Positions 42,325-50,476 of a DNA stretch of 64,000 bases are shown piece after piece. The notes below the pieces were generated by a model. It worked only from the letters and a program-made list of their open reading frames with translations. It did not search any database and was not told where the DNA came from. The DNA comes from Haloarcula halophila (lineage in GTDB: Archaea > Halobacteriota > Halobacteria > Halobacteriales > Haloarculaceae), in assembly GCF_029278565.1 (NCBI RefSeq), contig NZ_CP119559.1:1736001-1800000 (forward strand), read 5' to 3'. The position numbers and the translations under genes were made by a program. Each line of letters begins with the position of its first letter. Position 1 is the first letter of the stretch.

Positions 42325-42903
42325 ATGAGCGAGATCGAGACCGCCGCCGCGGCTATTCGGGACGGGGAGCTGGTCGTCTATCCGACGGAGACGGTGTACG
42401 GCCTGGCCGCCGACGCCCTCGATCCCGACGCCGTCGAGCGGGTCTTCGAGGCAAAAGGTCGGGCCAGGGACAAGCCCGTCTCGCTTGCCGTGCCCGACGT
42501 CGAGGCCGCCGGGGAGTACACCCGGCTCACGGAACGGGAGCTGGCGTTCATGCGCGAGTTCCTGCCGGGGCCGGTCACGGTGGTCGTCGAGCGCCGGGAG
42601 ATCGTCCCGGACGTGCTCGTCGACGGCGGTGATCGGGTCGGGATCCGGATACCGGACCATCCGGTGGCGCTGAACCTGCTGGACGCGGTCGCGCCGCTGA
42701 CGGCGACGAGCGCCAACGTCTCGGGCAACCCCAGCGCCACGTCCGCCAGGGAGCTGGATGCCATCCGTGAGCGGGCCGCCACGGTGCTCGACGGCGGTGA
42801 AACCGGCGGTACCGGCTCGACGGTCGTCGACGTGGAGACGGGGACGATCCACCGGCGGGGCGCTCGGGCCGACGCCGTCGAGACCTGGCTCGCCGACCGC
42901 TAG
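42325..42903 (+). CDS. L-threonylcarbamoyladenylate synthase (Sua5/YciO/YrdC)
   Basis: The product is 192 residues, a YrdC-only protein without the Sua5 C-terminal domain. VVYPTETVYGLAADALD and EAKGRARDKPVSL are the substrate-binding blocks. FLPGPVTVVV and RIPDHPVALNLL, then TATSANVSGNPSATSA, complete the family. It makes threonylcarbamoyl-AMP from threonine, bicarbonate and ATP, the donor used by the Kae1-Bud32 product at 3974. It starts 1 nt after the redoxin stop (ATG 42325). Confidence 0.95.
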   Translation: MSEIETAAAAIRDGELVVYPTETVYGLAADALDPDAVERVFEAKGRARDKPVSLAVPDVEAAGEYTRLTERELAFMREFLPGPVTVVVERREIVPDVLVDGGDRVGIRIPDHPVALNLLDAVAPLTATSANVSGNPSATSARELDAIRERAATVLDGGETGGTGSTVVDVETGTIHRRGARADAVETWLADR

Positions 42904-43568
42904 AGCAGCGACCGCAGCGAGCGGGTCCTGACACCGCACTGCTCCCGGTACTCGCAGGGCGAACACTTCGCGTCGCTGTCGGCTCTGGCGGGCGGGCCAT
43001 CGATCGATTCGGCGGTCCGTAGCGCCGCCCGGTAGACGCCGGCACGTCGCGCCGTCACCTCGACCCGACGGACGACGCCGTGGGCCGGGTACTCGGCGTA
43101 GGCGTGTTCGACCGGCCGTTCACGCTCCCAAGCGAGCGCCTTCGCCGCCGCGACGAGCCTGACGGTCTGGGGCTCCCAGACCCCCTGGTCGGGCGGCGAG
43201 CCGGCGAAGACGAGCGAGGGAGCCGGCCCCTCGGACCCGTCGACCAGTTTGTGTGCGACGCCACGGGCGTCTTTGCCGTCGAGACGGACGTCCCGGTCGA
43301 ACGGATCGACCAGTTCGTCCCAGGCGTCTAGCCGGTCGCGTGCCCGCCGGAGGCGCTCTCGGACCGTCGCAGGATCGACCTCGATCGGTGCGGCAAGCAA
43401 CGCGGCGTCGTCGGCCAGCAGTCGCTCGTAGTCGAAAGCGAGGTCACGGACTCGGCCCACCTCGTCGGGAATGTCGGGCGGCCCGTCGCGCCGGCGGTAG
43501 TAGAGCTTGCGCGGGCAGTAGGCTGCGGTCTCCAACTCACGGAACGTGTGGGTGTCGGTGGGTGACAC
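42900..43568 (-). CDS. Cas4/Dna2-like Fe-S protein, nuclease motif not recognisable
   Basis: The product is 222 residues with a GTG start (43568). Four Cys match the Cas4-type 4Fe-4S frame: one in ETAAYCPRKLYYRR, three near the C-terminus in KCSPCEYREQCG. The CPRKLYY start and C-terminal CxxC region are the RecB/Cas4 hallmark. In Cas4 a D then ExK motif follows; here the corresponding SLVFAGSPPDQGVWEPQTVRL lacks ExK. No CRISPR array or other cas gene is present in the window. It is probably a stand-alone DNA-binding or degenerate exonuclease. An alternative TTG start lies 27 nt upstream. Confidence 0.75.
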   Translation of the reverse strand: MSPTDTHTFRELETAAYCPRKLYYRRRDGPPDIPDEVGRVRDLAFDYERLLADDAALLAAPIEVDPATVRERLRRARDRLDAWDELVDPFDRDVRLDGKDARGVAHKLVDGSEGPAPSLVFAGSPPDQGVWEPQTVRLVAAAKALAWERERPVEHAYAEYPAHGVVRRVEVTARRAGVYRAALRTAESIDGPPARADSDAKCSPCEYREQCGVRTRSLRSLL

Positions 43569-43601
43569 GGCGGGTCTGGTCCCGGCTTCCGGCAAAAGGG
43601 T

Positions 43602-44222
43602 TCACATCGAGATGTCGGCGTCGGAGTCCAGCGAGTCGATGTCCTCGGTGGCCTCCTCCAGCCCGCTCTCCCGGATCGCGGCGGTGTGCTGTGTCGAGAG
43701 GCCCGCCTCCGTCAGCACGTCCTCGAACTCGCTCTGGAAGCGGTGGCTCACCCGCCGGGCGGCGGCCTGGGCCTCGACGACCGCGCGGTAGTGGGTCGCA
43801 GTCGACTCCTCGACTCCGAACTCGGCGGCCAGATCGGCGTCGGTCGCGTCGTCGTTGACGACCCGCTTGCGGAACGCGGACACGTCGAAGGGCACGTCGT
43901 CGTCGGCCTCCCGTAGCAGGTGGAGGTCGAGCCGGGCGCGGACGGCCGTCTCCTCGTCGGCGTCGAGCCGGTCGGCAAGCGCCGCGTCGCTCTCCCCCTC
44001 GTAGAACCCGCGGACCACCGCCACCAGTTGCTCGTCGTCCAGGTCGGTCCGGAACTCGTAGCGCTCGCGCATCCGGGAGACGACAGCGCTGAGTCGCTCC
44101 GACACCGACGTTTCGTCCGCGTCTGCCAGTGATCCCCGGGTGTCCTCCTGGGACTCCGTGACGCGCTCCTCGCCGGAGACGTCGATGAAGAGATCGCGGA
44201 GGTCCTCGGTCTTCTCGTCCAT
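43602..44222 (-). CDS. Conditioned medium-induced protein 4-like regulator
   Basis: The product is 206 residues, starting MDEKTEDLRDLFIDVSGEER. The first part is acidic, and the second carries repeated helix-turn-helix-like segments (DAALADRLDADEETAVRARL and DADLAAEFGVEESTATHYR). Haloarchaeal homologues are annotated as conditioned medium-induced protein 4, a name I recall without detail of function. It likely binds DNA and relates to growth phase. It is divergent from the CinA-like gene with a 92-nt gap. Confidence 0.75.
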   Translation of the reverse strand: MDEKTEDLRDLFIDVSGEERVTESQEDTRGSLADADETSVSERLSAVVSRMRERYEFRTDLDDEQLVAVVRGFYEGESDAALADRLDADEETAVRARLDLHLLREADDDVPFDVSAFRKRVVNDDATDADLAAEFGVEESTATHYRAVVEAQAAARRVSHRFQSEFEDVLTEAGLSTQHTAAIRESGLEEATEDIDSLDSDADISM

Positions 44223-44314
44223 TGGCGTGGAACCTGCGGTCCGAGCGGTAAGTATCTGTCGGGGAAGCAACCAGTCGTCGCCATCCTTACCGCCGCCGAC
44301 CCCGAGACCCAAGT

Positions 44315-45046
44315 ATGGACGTGGCACTGGTGACCGTCGGCGACGAGTTGCTCGCCGGCGAGACCGAGAACACGAACGCGACGTGGCTCGCAAAGCGACT
44401 CTCCGGGGCAGGGGCACGAGTCACCCGGATTCTCACGGTCCCGGACGACGAGAGCGTCATCGCCGATGCTGTCCAGCGGTACCGTACGGCGTTTGACGCC
44501 GTCGTCGTGACCGGCGGCATCGGCGGGACCCCCGACGACGTGACCAAGGCCGCCGTCGCTCGGGCGTTCGACCGCGACCTCGTCGTCCCCGAGGACGTGC
44601 GGGATCACCTCGAAGCGAAGGCCGAGCGGTTCGCCACCGACAACCCCGAGCTGGTCGACCGCTACGAGATGGAGCTGGACCTGGACGCGTGGGCCGCCAT
44701 CCCGGAGGGAGGCGAGCCGTTGCTGACCGACGAGAGCTTCGCCGCCGGCTGTGTCGTCGACGGGGTGTACGTCCTGCCGGGAATCCCCGAGGAACTCCGG
44801 GCGATGTTCGCGACGGTCGCCGACGACTTCGGGGGCGACCGGACGATCGAGACGATCCACACGCCGGCCCCCGAGGGCGCCGTCGTCACCCAGATTACCG
44901 AGGCCCGCGAACGTTTCGGCGTCGCCGTCGGGAGCTACCCCCGGAAAGCGGACACGCCGGGACGGGTGACCGTCACCGGCGACGACCCCGACGCGGTTCG
45001 GGCGGCGACCGACTGGCTGCGCGAGCGGATCGAGACGGTCGATTAG
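44315..45046 (+). CDS. Molybdopterin-binding domain protein, CinA N-terminal type
   Basis: The product is 243 residues. VALVTVGDELLAGETENTNAT is the MoCF-biosynthesis/CinA start. VVVTGGIGGTPDDVTKAA carries the molybdopterin-binding loop. It has only the N-terminal part of CinA, without the C-terminal amidohydrolase domain. Members act as ADP-ribose pyrophosphatase or molybdopterin-like binding proteins. Which applies is uncertain. The 3' end overlaps the convergent VapC-like gene by 4 nt. Confidence 0.9.
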   Translation: MDVALVTVGDELLAGETENTNATWLAKRLSGAGARVTRILTVPDDESVIADAVQRYRTAFDAVVVTGGIGGTPDDVTKAAVARAFDRDLVVPEDVRDHLEAKAERFATDNPELVDRYEMELDLDAWAAIPEGGEPLLTDESFAAGCVVDGVYVLPGIPEELRAMFATVADDFGGDRTIETIHTPAPEGAVVTQITEARERFGVAVGSYPRKADTPGRVTVTGDDPDAVRAATDWLRERIETVD

Positions 45047-45474
45047 AGCGTCGTCGGATCGAGTCGGTCGAGGATCCCATCGAAGTCGTCGTCGAACGAC
45101 AGCACGTGGTCGATGCCGCGATCCCTCATAACGGCGACCGTCGTCGCGTCGGTGAACGACAGCGCCTGGTCGTCGTACGCTCGTCTGATCTCGATGGCGT
45201 CGTGGAACTGCTCGTGACCGACGAACAGCATTCGCACGGCTTCGGGAAAGCTCCCGTGACCGCGGATGCGATCCCCGACCGCTGCGGCCTGCGCCGGATC
45301 GTTCGAGCGGGACAGGGTGAGCGTGACGGTCTCGTCGTAGACGTAGTCACTCGTCACAGGGCGCCCGAACCGGCCGCCGGCGATGGCCCGCATCGCTCGG
45401 GTTGCGGCGTCGTGGCGCTCTGTGTCTTCGTCCTGCTGTGCGTAGAACACGCCGGTGTCGACGAAGACGGTCAC
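45043..45474 (-). CDS. vapC: PIN domain toxin (VapC-like)
   Basis: The product is 143 residues. The PIN acidic residues are visible: VFVDTGVFYA at the start, YVYDETVTL, SFTDATTVAVM and LSFDDDFD near the end. VapC toxins cleave tRNA or rRNA. Its ATG overlaps the antitoxin TGA by 4 nt (ATGA), the usual order antitoxin first. Stop is 4 nt inside the convergent CinA-like gene. Confidence 0.88.
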   Translation of the reverse strand: MTVFVDTGVFYAQQDEDTERHDAATRAMRAIAGGRFGRPVTSDYVYDETVTLTLSRSNDPAQAAAVGDRIRGHGSFPEAVRMLFVGHEQFHDAIEIRRAYDDQALSFTDATTVAVMRDRGIDHVLSFDDDFDGILDRLDPTTL

Positions 45475-45761
45475 TCTTCGACAGCCTCGTCAGACAGTGT
45501 CTTGTCGATATCTGCCTCGGCGGCTGGATCGCCCGACTCCGCGGTACCTGCGAGCCACTGTTCGGTCTCGGCGTCGGTCAGCCCCTCCCAGTCGTCCCGG
45601 AACGAGTCGACGAGCGCGTCCTTCGACGCAAACTCCCGTGCAACGATCCGGTCCAGCAGTTCTTGCTGAGTGACGGTCGTCCCCGTTTCGAGTCGAATCT
45701 CCGCTTGGAGCCGTTCGAGGCGGTCTTTCGTCTCCTCGTCGACCTCCACCGAAGTTGCCAT
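45471..45761 (-). CDS. vapB: VapB-like antitoxin
   Basis: The product is 96 residues. The N-terminal [20 protein letters not shown] is of ribbon-helix-helix type and would bind operator [19 protein letters not shown] follows as its second helix. The Glu/Asp-rich C-terminal region ([18 protein letters not shown]) would wrap the toxin. Start at the ATG 45761. Overlaps the PIN gene by 4 nt. Confidence 0.85.
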   Translation of the reverse strand: MATSVEVDEETKDRLERLQAEIRLETGTTVTQQELLDRIVAREFASKDALVDSFRDDWEGLTDAETEQWLAGTAESGDPAAEADIDKTLSDEAVEE

Positions 45762-45807
45762 ACGACACGGTAGTCCCTTCTCCGGTGTAAACCCTCCCAC
45801 GGCCAAC

Positions 45808-46434
45808 TCAGACCAGTTCCAGCACGCCCATCGCCGTGGCCGCCAGCAGAACCTCGAACGAGAGCGTCCCGAGCGCCGAGAGCGCGACGAACCGGCGGGT
45901 CTCCATCCCCGCGACGCCGGCCGGCACCGTCAACATCCCGCGGGTGAACAACAGCGTGTTGCTCAGCGGAACAGCGAGGACGCCGAAGCGGTCGAACATG
46001 TGACCGAATCGGTCCAGTCGGTCCTCGCTGACGCGGAACCAGGGCCGGTCCAACAGCCACTCGCGGCCGCCGCGTTTGGCCAGCAGGAAGAGCACGGTCT
46101 GGCCGACGGTCGCACCCGCGACCGCGACGGCCAGGATCGCGGCGACGCTCGGGAGGTCGTAGCCGCCGCCGGTCCGTGCGAGGATCGCCACGGCCGCCGG
46201 CACCAGCGCCTCGCTGGGCGCGAAATACAGCAACATCGCCCCCTCCAGGACGAAGACGAGAAAGAGCGCGGCCAGCCCGTACCGTTCGAGCAACCGCTCG
46301 GCGTACGCCGTATCGCCGAAGACGTAGAGGGCGATCCCGGCCACCCCCAGCAGAGCGAACCCGGCGGCGACCACGAGCAGGCCGTAGTCCTCCGCGAAGG
46401 TGCGGACCGGGCCACGGCTCGTGTCGGTCGCCAT
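45808..46434 (-). CDS. DedA family membrane protein
   Basis: The 208-residue membrane protein has a SNARE-associated (VTT) domain. The first helices ([20 protein letters not shown]) are followed by [23 protein letters not shown], the GxxxxFxPSE-type block of the family, and [26 protein letters not shown]. DedA relatives act in lipid flipping or membrane homeostasis. The start ATG at 46434 is 90 nt from the divergent hemB. Confidence 0.88.
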   Translation of the reverse strand: MATDTSRGPVRTFAEDYGLLVVAAGFALLGVAGIALYVFGDTAYAERLLERYGLAALFLVFVLEGAMLLYFAPSEALVPAAVAILARTGGGYDLPSVAAILAVAVAGATVGQTVLFLLAKRGGREWLLDRPWFRVSEDRLDRFGHMFDRFGVLAVPLSNTLLFTRGMLTVPAGVAGMETRRFVALSALGTLSFEVLLAATAMGVLELV

Positions 46435-46524
46435 CTACCGCTGTCTGGTGGGGCTGCCGGTAAATCGTTTCTGTCCTGTGTCCCAAGCGGTGGGTTCATG
46501 GCTCCGAGCGTCCGACCCGGAGGT

Positions 46525-47505
46525 ATGGACATGACACGTCGCCCGCGACGGCTCCGGACCGACGGGGTCCGGCCGCTCGTCCGCGAGACCGACCTGGCCG
46601 CGTCGGACCTGATCGCCCCCGTGTTCGTCGACGCGACGACCGACGAGCGGGTCCCCATCGAGACGATGCCGGGCCACGAGCGGGTCCCCGTCTCCGAGGC
46701 CGTCGCCCGCGTCGAGGAGATCCGCGAGACCGGCGTCGAGGCCGTCATGCTCTTCGGCGTCCCCGAGTCCAAAGACGAGCGGGGCTCCCGGGCCTGGGCC
46801 GAGGACGGCGTCGTCCAGGAAGCGGCCCGACAAATCACCGCCGAGACCGACGCCTACGTCGTCACCGACGTCTGTCTCTGTGAGTACACCGACCACGGCC
46901 ACTGTGGCGTCCTGGAGGACGACGCCGCCGAAGACCCGACGCTGACGGTTCGCAACGACGAGACGCTGGAGCTACTGGGGGATATCGCCGTCAGCCACGC
47001 CCGGGCCGGGGCCGACATGGTCGCACCCTCGGGGATGATCGACGGCATGGTCGGGGCCATCCGCGGGGCGCTCGACGAGGACGGTCACACGGAGGTGCCG
47101 ATCATGAGCTACGCCGCGAAGTTCGAGTCGGCGTTCTACGGCCCGTTCCGGGACGCCGCCGACGGCGCACCCTCTTTCGGCGATCGCCGGCACTACCAGA
47201 TGGACCCCGCGAACGCCCGCGAAGCCCGCCGGGAGGTTTCACTGGACGTCGAGCAGGGTGCGGACGTGCTGATGGTCAAGCCCGCGCTGCCGTATCTCGA
47301 CATCGTCGCCCAGGTCCGGGAGCGCCACGACCACCCCGTCGCCGCGTACAACGTCTCCGGCGAGTACGCCATGTTGCACGCGGCTGCCGAGAAGGGGTGG
47401 CTAGACCTCGAATCGGTCGCCTCCGAGTCGCTGCTGTCGATCAAGCGCGCCGGCGCGGACCTGATCCTCACGTACTTCGCCGAGGACGTGGCCGACCGCC
47501 TCTGA
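46525..47505 (+). CDS. hemB: Delta-aminolevulinic acid dehydratase (HemB)
   Basis: The enzyme condenses two 5-aminolevulinate molecules to porphobilinogen, leading to heme, siroheme and cobalamin. It has 326 residues. The zinc-binding Cys cluster is [16 protein letters not shown] near residue 117. [14 protein letters not shown] and VMLVKP-like [13 protein letters not shown] carry the two active-site lysines. Siroheme from this route is needed by NirA. A GGAGG (46519-46523) immediately precedes the ATG at 46525, with only 1 nt spacing. The second ATG at 46531 would give better spacing to it and may be the true start. Confidence 0.96.
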   Translation: MDMTRRPRRLRTDGVRPLVRETDLAASDLIAPVFVDATTDERVPIETMPGHERVPVSEAVARVEEIRETGVEAVMLFGVPESKDERGSRAWAEDGVVQEAARQITAETDAYVVTDVCLCEYTDHGHCGVLEDDAAEDPTLTVRNDETLELLGDIAVSHARAGADMVAPSGMIDGMVGAIRGALDEDGHTEVPIMSYAAKFESAFYGPFRDAADGAPSFGDRRHYQMDPANAREARREVSLDVEQGADVLMVKPALPYLDIVAQVRERHDHPVAAYNVSGEYAMLHAAAEKGWLDLESVASESLLSIKRAGADLILTYFAEDVADRL

Positions 47506-47551
47506 GACAGACCCCGCAACCTATTCACCTGCCAGAACCACACACAGGCAT

Positions 47552-48199
47552 ATGCGACGACAGACCCTCCTCGTGGCCGTCGTGGCCGCGGTCGCCCTGC
47601 TGTCGTTCAGCGTCGGTGCTGCCAGCCTCGACGCGAGCACCGGCGAGGATCGAGTCGATCCACAGATGGACGACAGAGAGATCGACAACCCCGGCGCGGA
47701 CTACTCCGGGCCGGAGGACCCCAGCGACGCCTCGCCTCCCGCCGAGGACGGCGGTGCACGCTCGCTGATCCCGACCCTCTCCTCGCCGGCCCTCGGCGCG
47801 CTCGTGGCCGCCTTCGCCGTCGTGGTCGTCGCCGTCTGGCGCTTCGCCGGCGGCGGGGAGAGCCCCGACGACGGCACGGAAAAAGCGTTCGTGACGCCCG
47901 GCGAGTCGACGGACACGCCGACGTACTCGACCGACAGCATCGACGTCCCGCTCTCGAACGACGTCTACCGGGCCTGGGCCGACCTGACCGAACGGCTGGG
48001 GCCGGCCGACGGCGCGACGACGCCCAGGGAGTACGCACGGCGGCTAGCGGGTGCGAGCGAAGACCCCGCCGCGCTCGACCGGCTCCGGGAGACGTTCGAG
48101 CGGGTACGATACGGCGGTGAGCAACCGACGGCCGAACTCGAACGGACTGCGCGGGAAGCGCTGGAACAAGCGACCGTCGGACCGGAGGACGAGCGATGA
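47552..48199 (+). CDS. DUF4129 domain protein
   Basis: The product is 215 residues. A signal or N-terminal helix (LLVAVVAAVALLSFSVGAAS) is followed by an Asp/Gly/Pro-rich linker, another helix (ALGALVAAFAVVVVAVWRF) and a cytoplasmic DUF4129 domain with AWADLTERLGPADGATTPREYARRL. The motif TPREYARR is typical. The function is unknown; in bacteria DUF4129 accompanies transglutaminase-DUF58 operons. It overlaps the next gene by 4 nt, the first of four overlapping genes. Confidence 0.88.
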   Translation: MRRQTLLVAVVAAVALLSFSVGAASLDASTGEDRVDPQMDDREIDNPGADYSGPEDPSDASPPAEDGGARSLIPTLSSPALGALVAAFAVVVVAVWRFAGGGESPDDGTEKAFVTPGESTDTPTYSTDSIDVPLSNDVYRAWADLTERLGPADGATTPREYARRLAGASEDPAALDRLRETFERVRYGGEQPTAELERTAREALEQATVGPEDER

Positions 48200-48729
48200 G
48201 CGGGCTGCGCCCGGTGCCGCTTGCCATCGGGCTCGGCGCGACGGTGATCGCCGTCGGACTCGGAGCGGTCGGCGTCGCCGTCGTCCCCGACGACGCGCGG
48301 AACCTGCTGTTGATCGCCGTCGCGGTCGTCGCCGGTAGTTTCGCCCTGCTCGCCCTGCTCGTCCACTCGCTTGAGGGTGACGAGCGGCCGGGCCTACCCG
48401 ACACCGACAGCCGAACCGCCACGGTCCCCGGCGACGAGGTCGACGCGGCGCTGTCGGCCGGCCGGGACGGAAAGGCCATCCGGGACCGGCTCCAGTCGGT
48501 CGCGCTGTCGGTGCTGGAACGGCGCGGGCTGACCCGCTCGGCGGCCGAACAGCAACTGGCCGAGGGTACCTGGACCGACGATCCGCGGGCGGCGGCGGTG
48601 CTGTCCCGAGACGAGATCCGGCCGTCGCTCCGTGCCCGCATCGAGGGGTTGCTCTCCGGCGTCCGGCCGTTCCACCGGTGGATCGGCGCGGCGACCACGG
48701 AACTGCTCGCCCGCGAGGAGGAGCGATGA
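48196..48729 (+). CDS. DUF7269-like membrane protein of the DUF58 cassette
   Basis: The product is 177 residues. Two N-terminal helices (VPLAIGLGATVIAVGLGAVG and LLLIAVAVVAGSFALLALLV) lead into a soluble helical domain (GKAIRDRLQSVALSVLERRGL). I associate it with DUF7269. Its position between DUF4129 and DUF58 genes, with 4-nt overlaps on both sides, is the best evidence of role. The function is unknown. Confidence 0.75.
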   Translation: MSGLRPVPLAIGLGATVIAVGLGAVGVAVVPDDARNLLLIAVAVVAGSFALLALLVHSLEGDERPGLPDTDSRTATVPGDEVDAALSAGRDGKAIRDRLQSVALSVLERRGLTRSAAEQQLAEGTWTDDPRAAAVLSRDEIRPSLRARIEGLLSGVRPFHRWIGAATTELLAREEER

Positions 48730-49991
48730 GCGCCGACGGCGGAAGCGTCCACCAGACCGGTCGCTGGCTCGGGCTGACCGGGGCCGCGCTGCTGGCCGCG
48801 GCGGTCGGACTGGTCGCACAGACGCCCTCGCTCGTCCTGCTTGGCGGTGTCGGGGCGGCACTGGGTGCCTACGACCGGGTCGCGGTCCCGCCGGCAACCA
48901 GCGTCGCCATCGAGCGATCCATCGAGCCGACGGACCCCGGCGTCGGCGAGTCGGTCACCGTCCGGCTGACGGTGCGCAACGAGGGCGACCGGACTCTGCC
49001 GGACGTCCGCGTGGCCGACGGCGTCCCCGAGACGGTCCGGGTCGTCGACGGCACCGCGTCGGTCGGGACCAGCCTCCGGCCGGGCGCGAGCACGACCGTG
49101 ACCTACGAAATGACCGGCGGGAACGACCGCTGTGTGTTCGACCCGGCGACGGTCGTCGTCCGGGACGTGGTCGGCGTGGTCGCACGCCACGACCGGGTCG
49201 CGGTCAGCCCGGATTCGGTCACCTGGAAGCGCCCCAGCGGGAAGGCGATGTTGCCGCTGATCCCGGCGGTGTACCGCCGGCCCGGACAGGTCCCGGTCGA
49301 CGACGGCGGCTCGGGCCAGTCGTTCTACGCCGTCCGGGAGCGCCGGCCCAACGATCCGCTCTCGCGGGTGGACTGGAACCGCTACGCCCGCACCGGCGAG
49401 CTGACGACCGTCGAGTTCCAGCGCGAACAGGCGGCGACGGTGATCGTCGTCGTCGATACACGGCAGGCCGCCGCCGTCGCGCCCGGCGAGACGGCCCAGA
49501 CCGCCGTCGAGCGGTCGACGACGGCCGCGCTCGCGCTCGTCGAGGGGCTTCCCGAGGACGGCCACGCGGTCGGGCTAGCCGCACTCTCCCCCCAGGAGAG
49601 CTGGCTCCCCCCGGGACAGAGCGAGGCCCACCGCCGGCAGGCCCGGGACCGAATCCGGGAGGACCGCGCGTTCACCGCGACGCCGGTGACCGAGTCTCCC
49701 GACGTCGACCGGCTGTTCGCACAGCTCCCGGAAGCCGCGAACGTCATCTTCCTGAGCCCGCTGTGTGACGACGAGAGCGCCACCGTCGCTCGCCGGCTGG
49801 CCGCCAGAGGCCACCCGGTGACGGTGGTCAGCCCCGACGCGACGGCGACCGACACCGCCGGCCACCGGCTAGCCCACCTAGAGCGGGGCGACCGGCTCCG
49901 GGAACTGCGGGCGGCCGGCGTCGAGGTGTACGACTGGGACCAGGGCACCTCCCTGCAGGGACTGCTCGGGCAGGCCGGAGGGGGTCGGTGA
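48726..49991 (+). CDS. DUF58 domain protein with CARDB-like beta domain
   Basis: The product is 421 residues. Two helices (LGLTGAALLAAAVGLVAQTP and SLVLLGGVGAALGA) precede an extracellular or periplasmic beta domain (about 45-175; GESVTVRLTVRNEGDRTLPDV). A cytoplasmic-type DUF58 block follows: YAVRERRPNDPLSRVDWNRYAR, containing the xPxDPxxxIxW signature variant, then a VWA-like portion (VIVVVDTRQAAA). The family partners with MoxR AAA+ ATPases, but none is adjacent. The ATG at 48726 overlaps the previous stop. Confidence 0.88.
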   Translation: MSADGGSVHQTGRWLGLTGAALLAAAVGLVAQTPSLVLLGGVGAALGAYDRVAVPPATSVAIERSIEPTDPGVGESVTVRLTVRNEGDRTLPDVRVADGVPETVRVVDGTASVGTSLRPGASTTVTYEMTGGNDRCVFDPATVVVRDVVGVVARHDRVAVSPDSVTWKRPSGKAMLPLIPAVYRRPGQVPVDDGGSGQSFYAVRERRPNDPLSRVDWNRYARTGELTTVEFQREQAATVIVVVDTRQAAAVAPGETAQTAVERSTTAALALVEGLPEDGHAVGLAALSPQESWLPPGQSEAHRRQARDRIREDRAFTATPVTESPDVDRLFAQLPEAANVIFLSPLCDDESATVARRLAARGHPVTVVSPDATATDTAGHRLAHLERGDRLRELRAAGVEVYDWDQGTSLQGLLGQAGGGR

Positions 49992-50473
49992 TGGCGTCCG
50001 AAACGGGACAGTGGTGTGCGCTGGCGGCGGGCATCGCGACCGTCGGGACGCTGTTTACCGCGGGAATCGGCCCGCTTTCGACGGGCGCCGGCGTCGTCGC
50101 GCTCGTCGTGCTGGCCGGGAGCTGGATCGCCGACAGCGGGTCGCTGGCGAACCTGACCGGTGCGGCGCTGTTCGCCGAAGTCCTGCTCGCGGGCGTCCAG
50201 GGTGCCTCGACGACGACGGTACTGGCCGCCGGTGTGGGGACGGTACTGGCCTGGACGTTCGCCCACTCCGCGCTCGAACTCCGGGACGACCTGGGCGAAG
50301 CGCGGAGTCGACGCCTGGAGTTGAGCCACACCGCCGGGACGACGGCACTCGTGGCCGGTGCCGCGATCGTCGCTGCGGTGTTGTTCCGGGCGAGTTCCTT
50401 CGAGTTGCCGCCGCTGGCCCTGGCCGCGCTCGTTCTCGCAGGTGTGGCCCTGACGGCAGCGCTCAGGCGGTGA
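49991..50473 (+). CDS. DUF7519-like membrane protein of the DUF58 cassette
   Basis: The protein is 160 residues and very hydrophobic, with about five helices (WCALAAGIATVGTLFTAGIG, VVALVVLAGSWIAD, GTVLAWTFAHSALEL, GTTALVAGAAIVAAVLF, LALAALVLAGVALTAAL). The SHTAGTTALV region is typical of what I recall as DUF7519. It starts at the ATG at 49991, overlapping the DUF58 stop by 1 nt (TGATG). A GTG at 49988 is in frame. The function is unknown. Confidence 0.75.
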   Translation: MASETGQWCALAAGIATVGTLFTAGIGPLSTGAGVVALVVLAGSWIADSGSLANLTGAALFAEVLLAGVQGASTTTVLAAGVGTVLAWTFAHSALELRDDLGEARSRRLELSHTAGTTALVAGAAIVAAVLFRASSFELPPLALAALVLAGVALTAALRR

Positions 50474-50476
50474 CGG

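Noticed and set aside
42900-43568. Search for a CRISPR array or cas genes near the Cas4-like gene
   Set aside because: No direct repeats with spacers and no other cas product are visible in the whole window.
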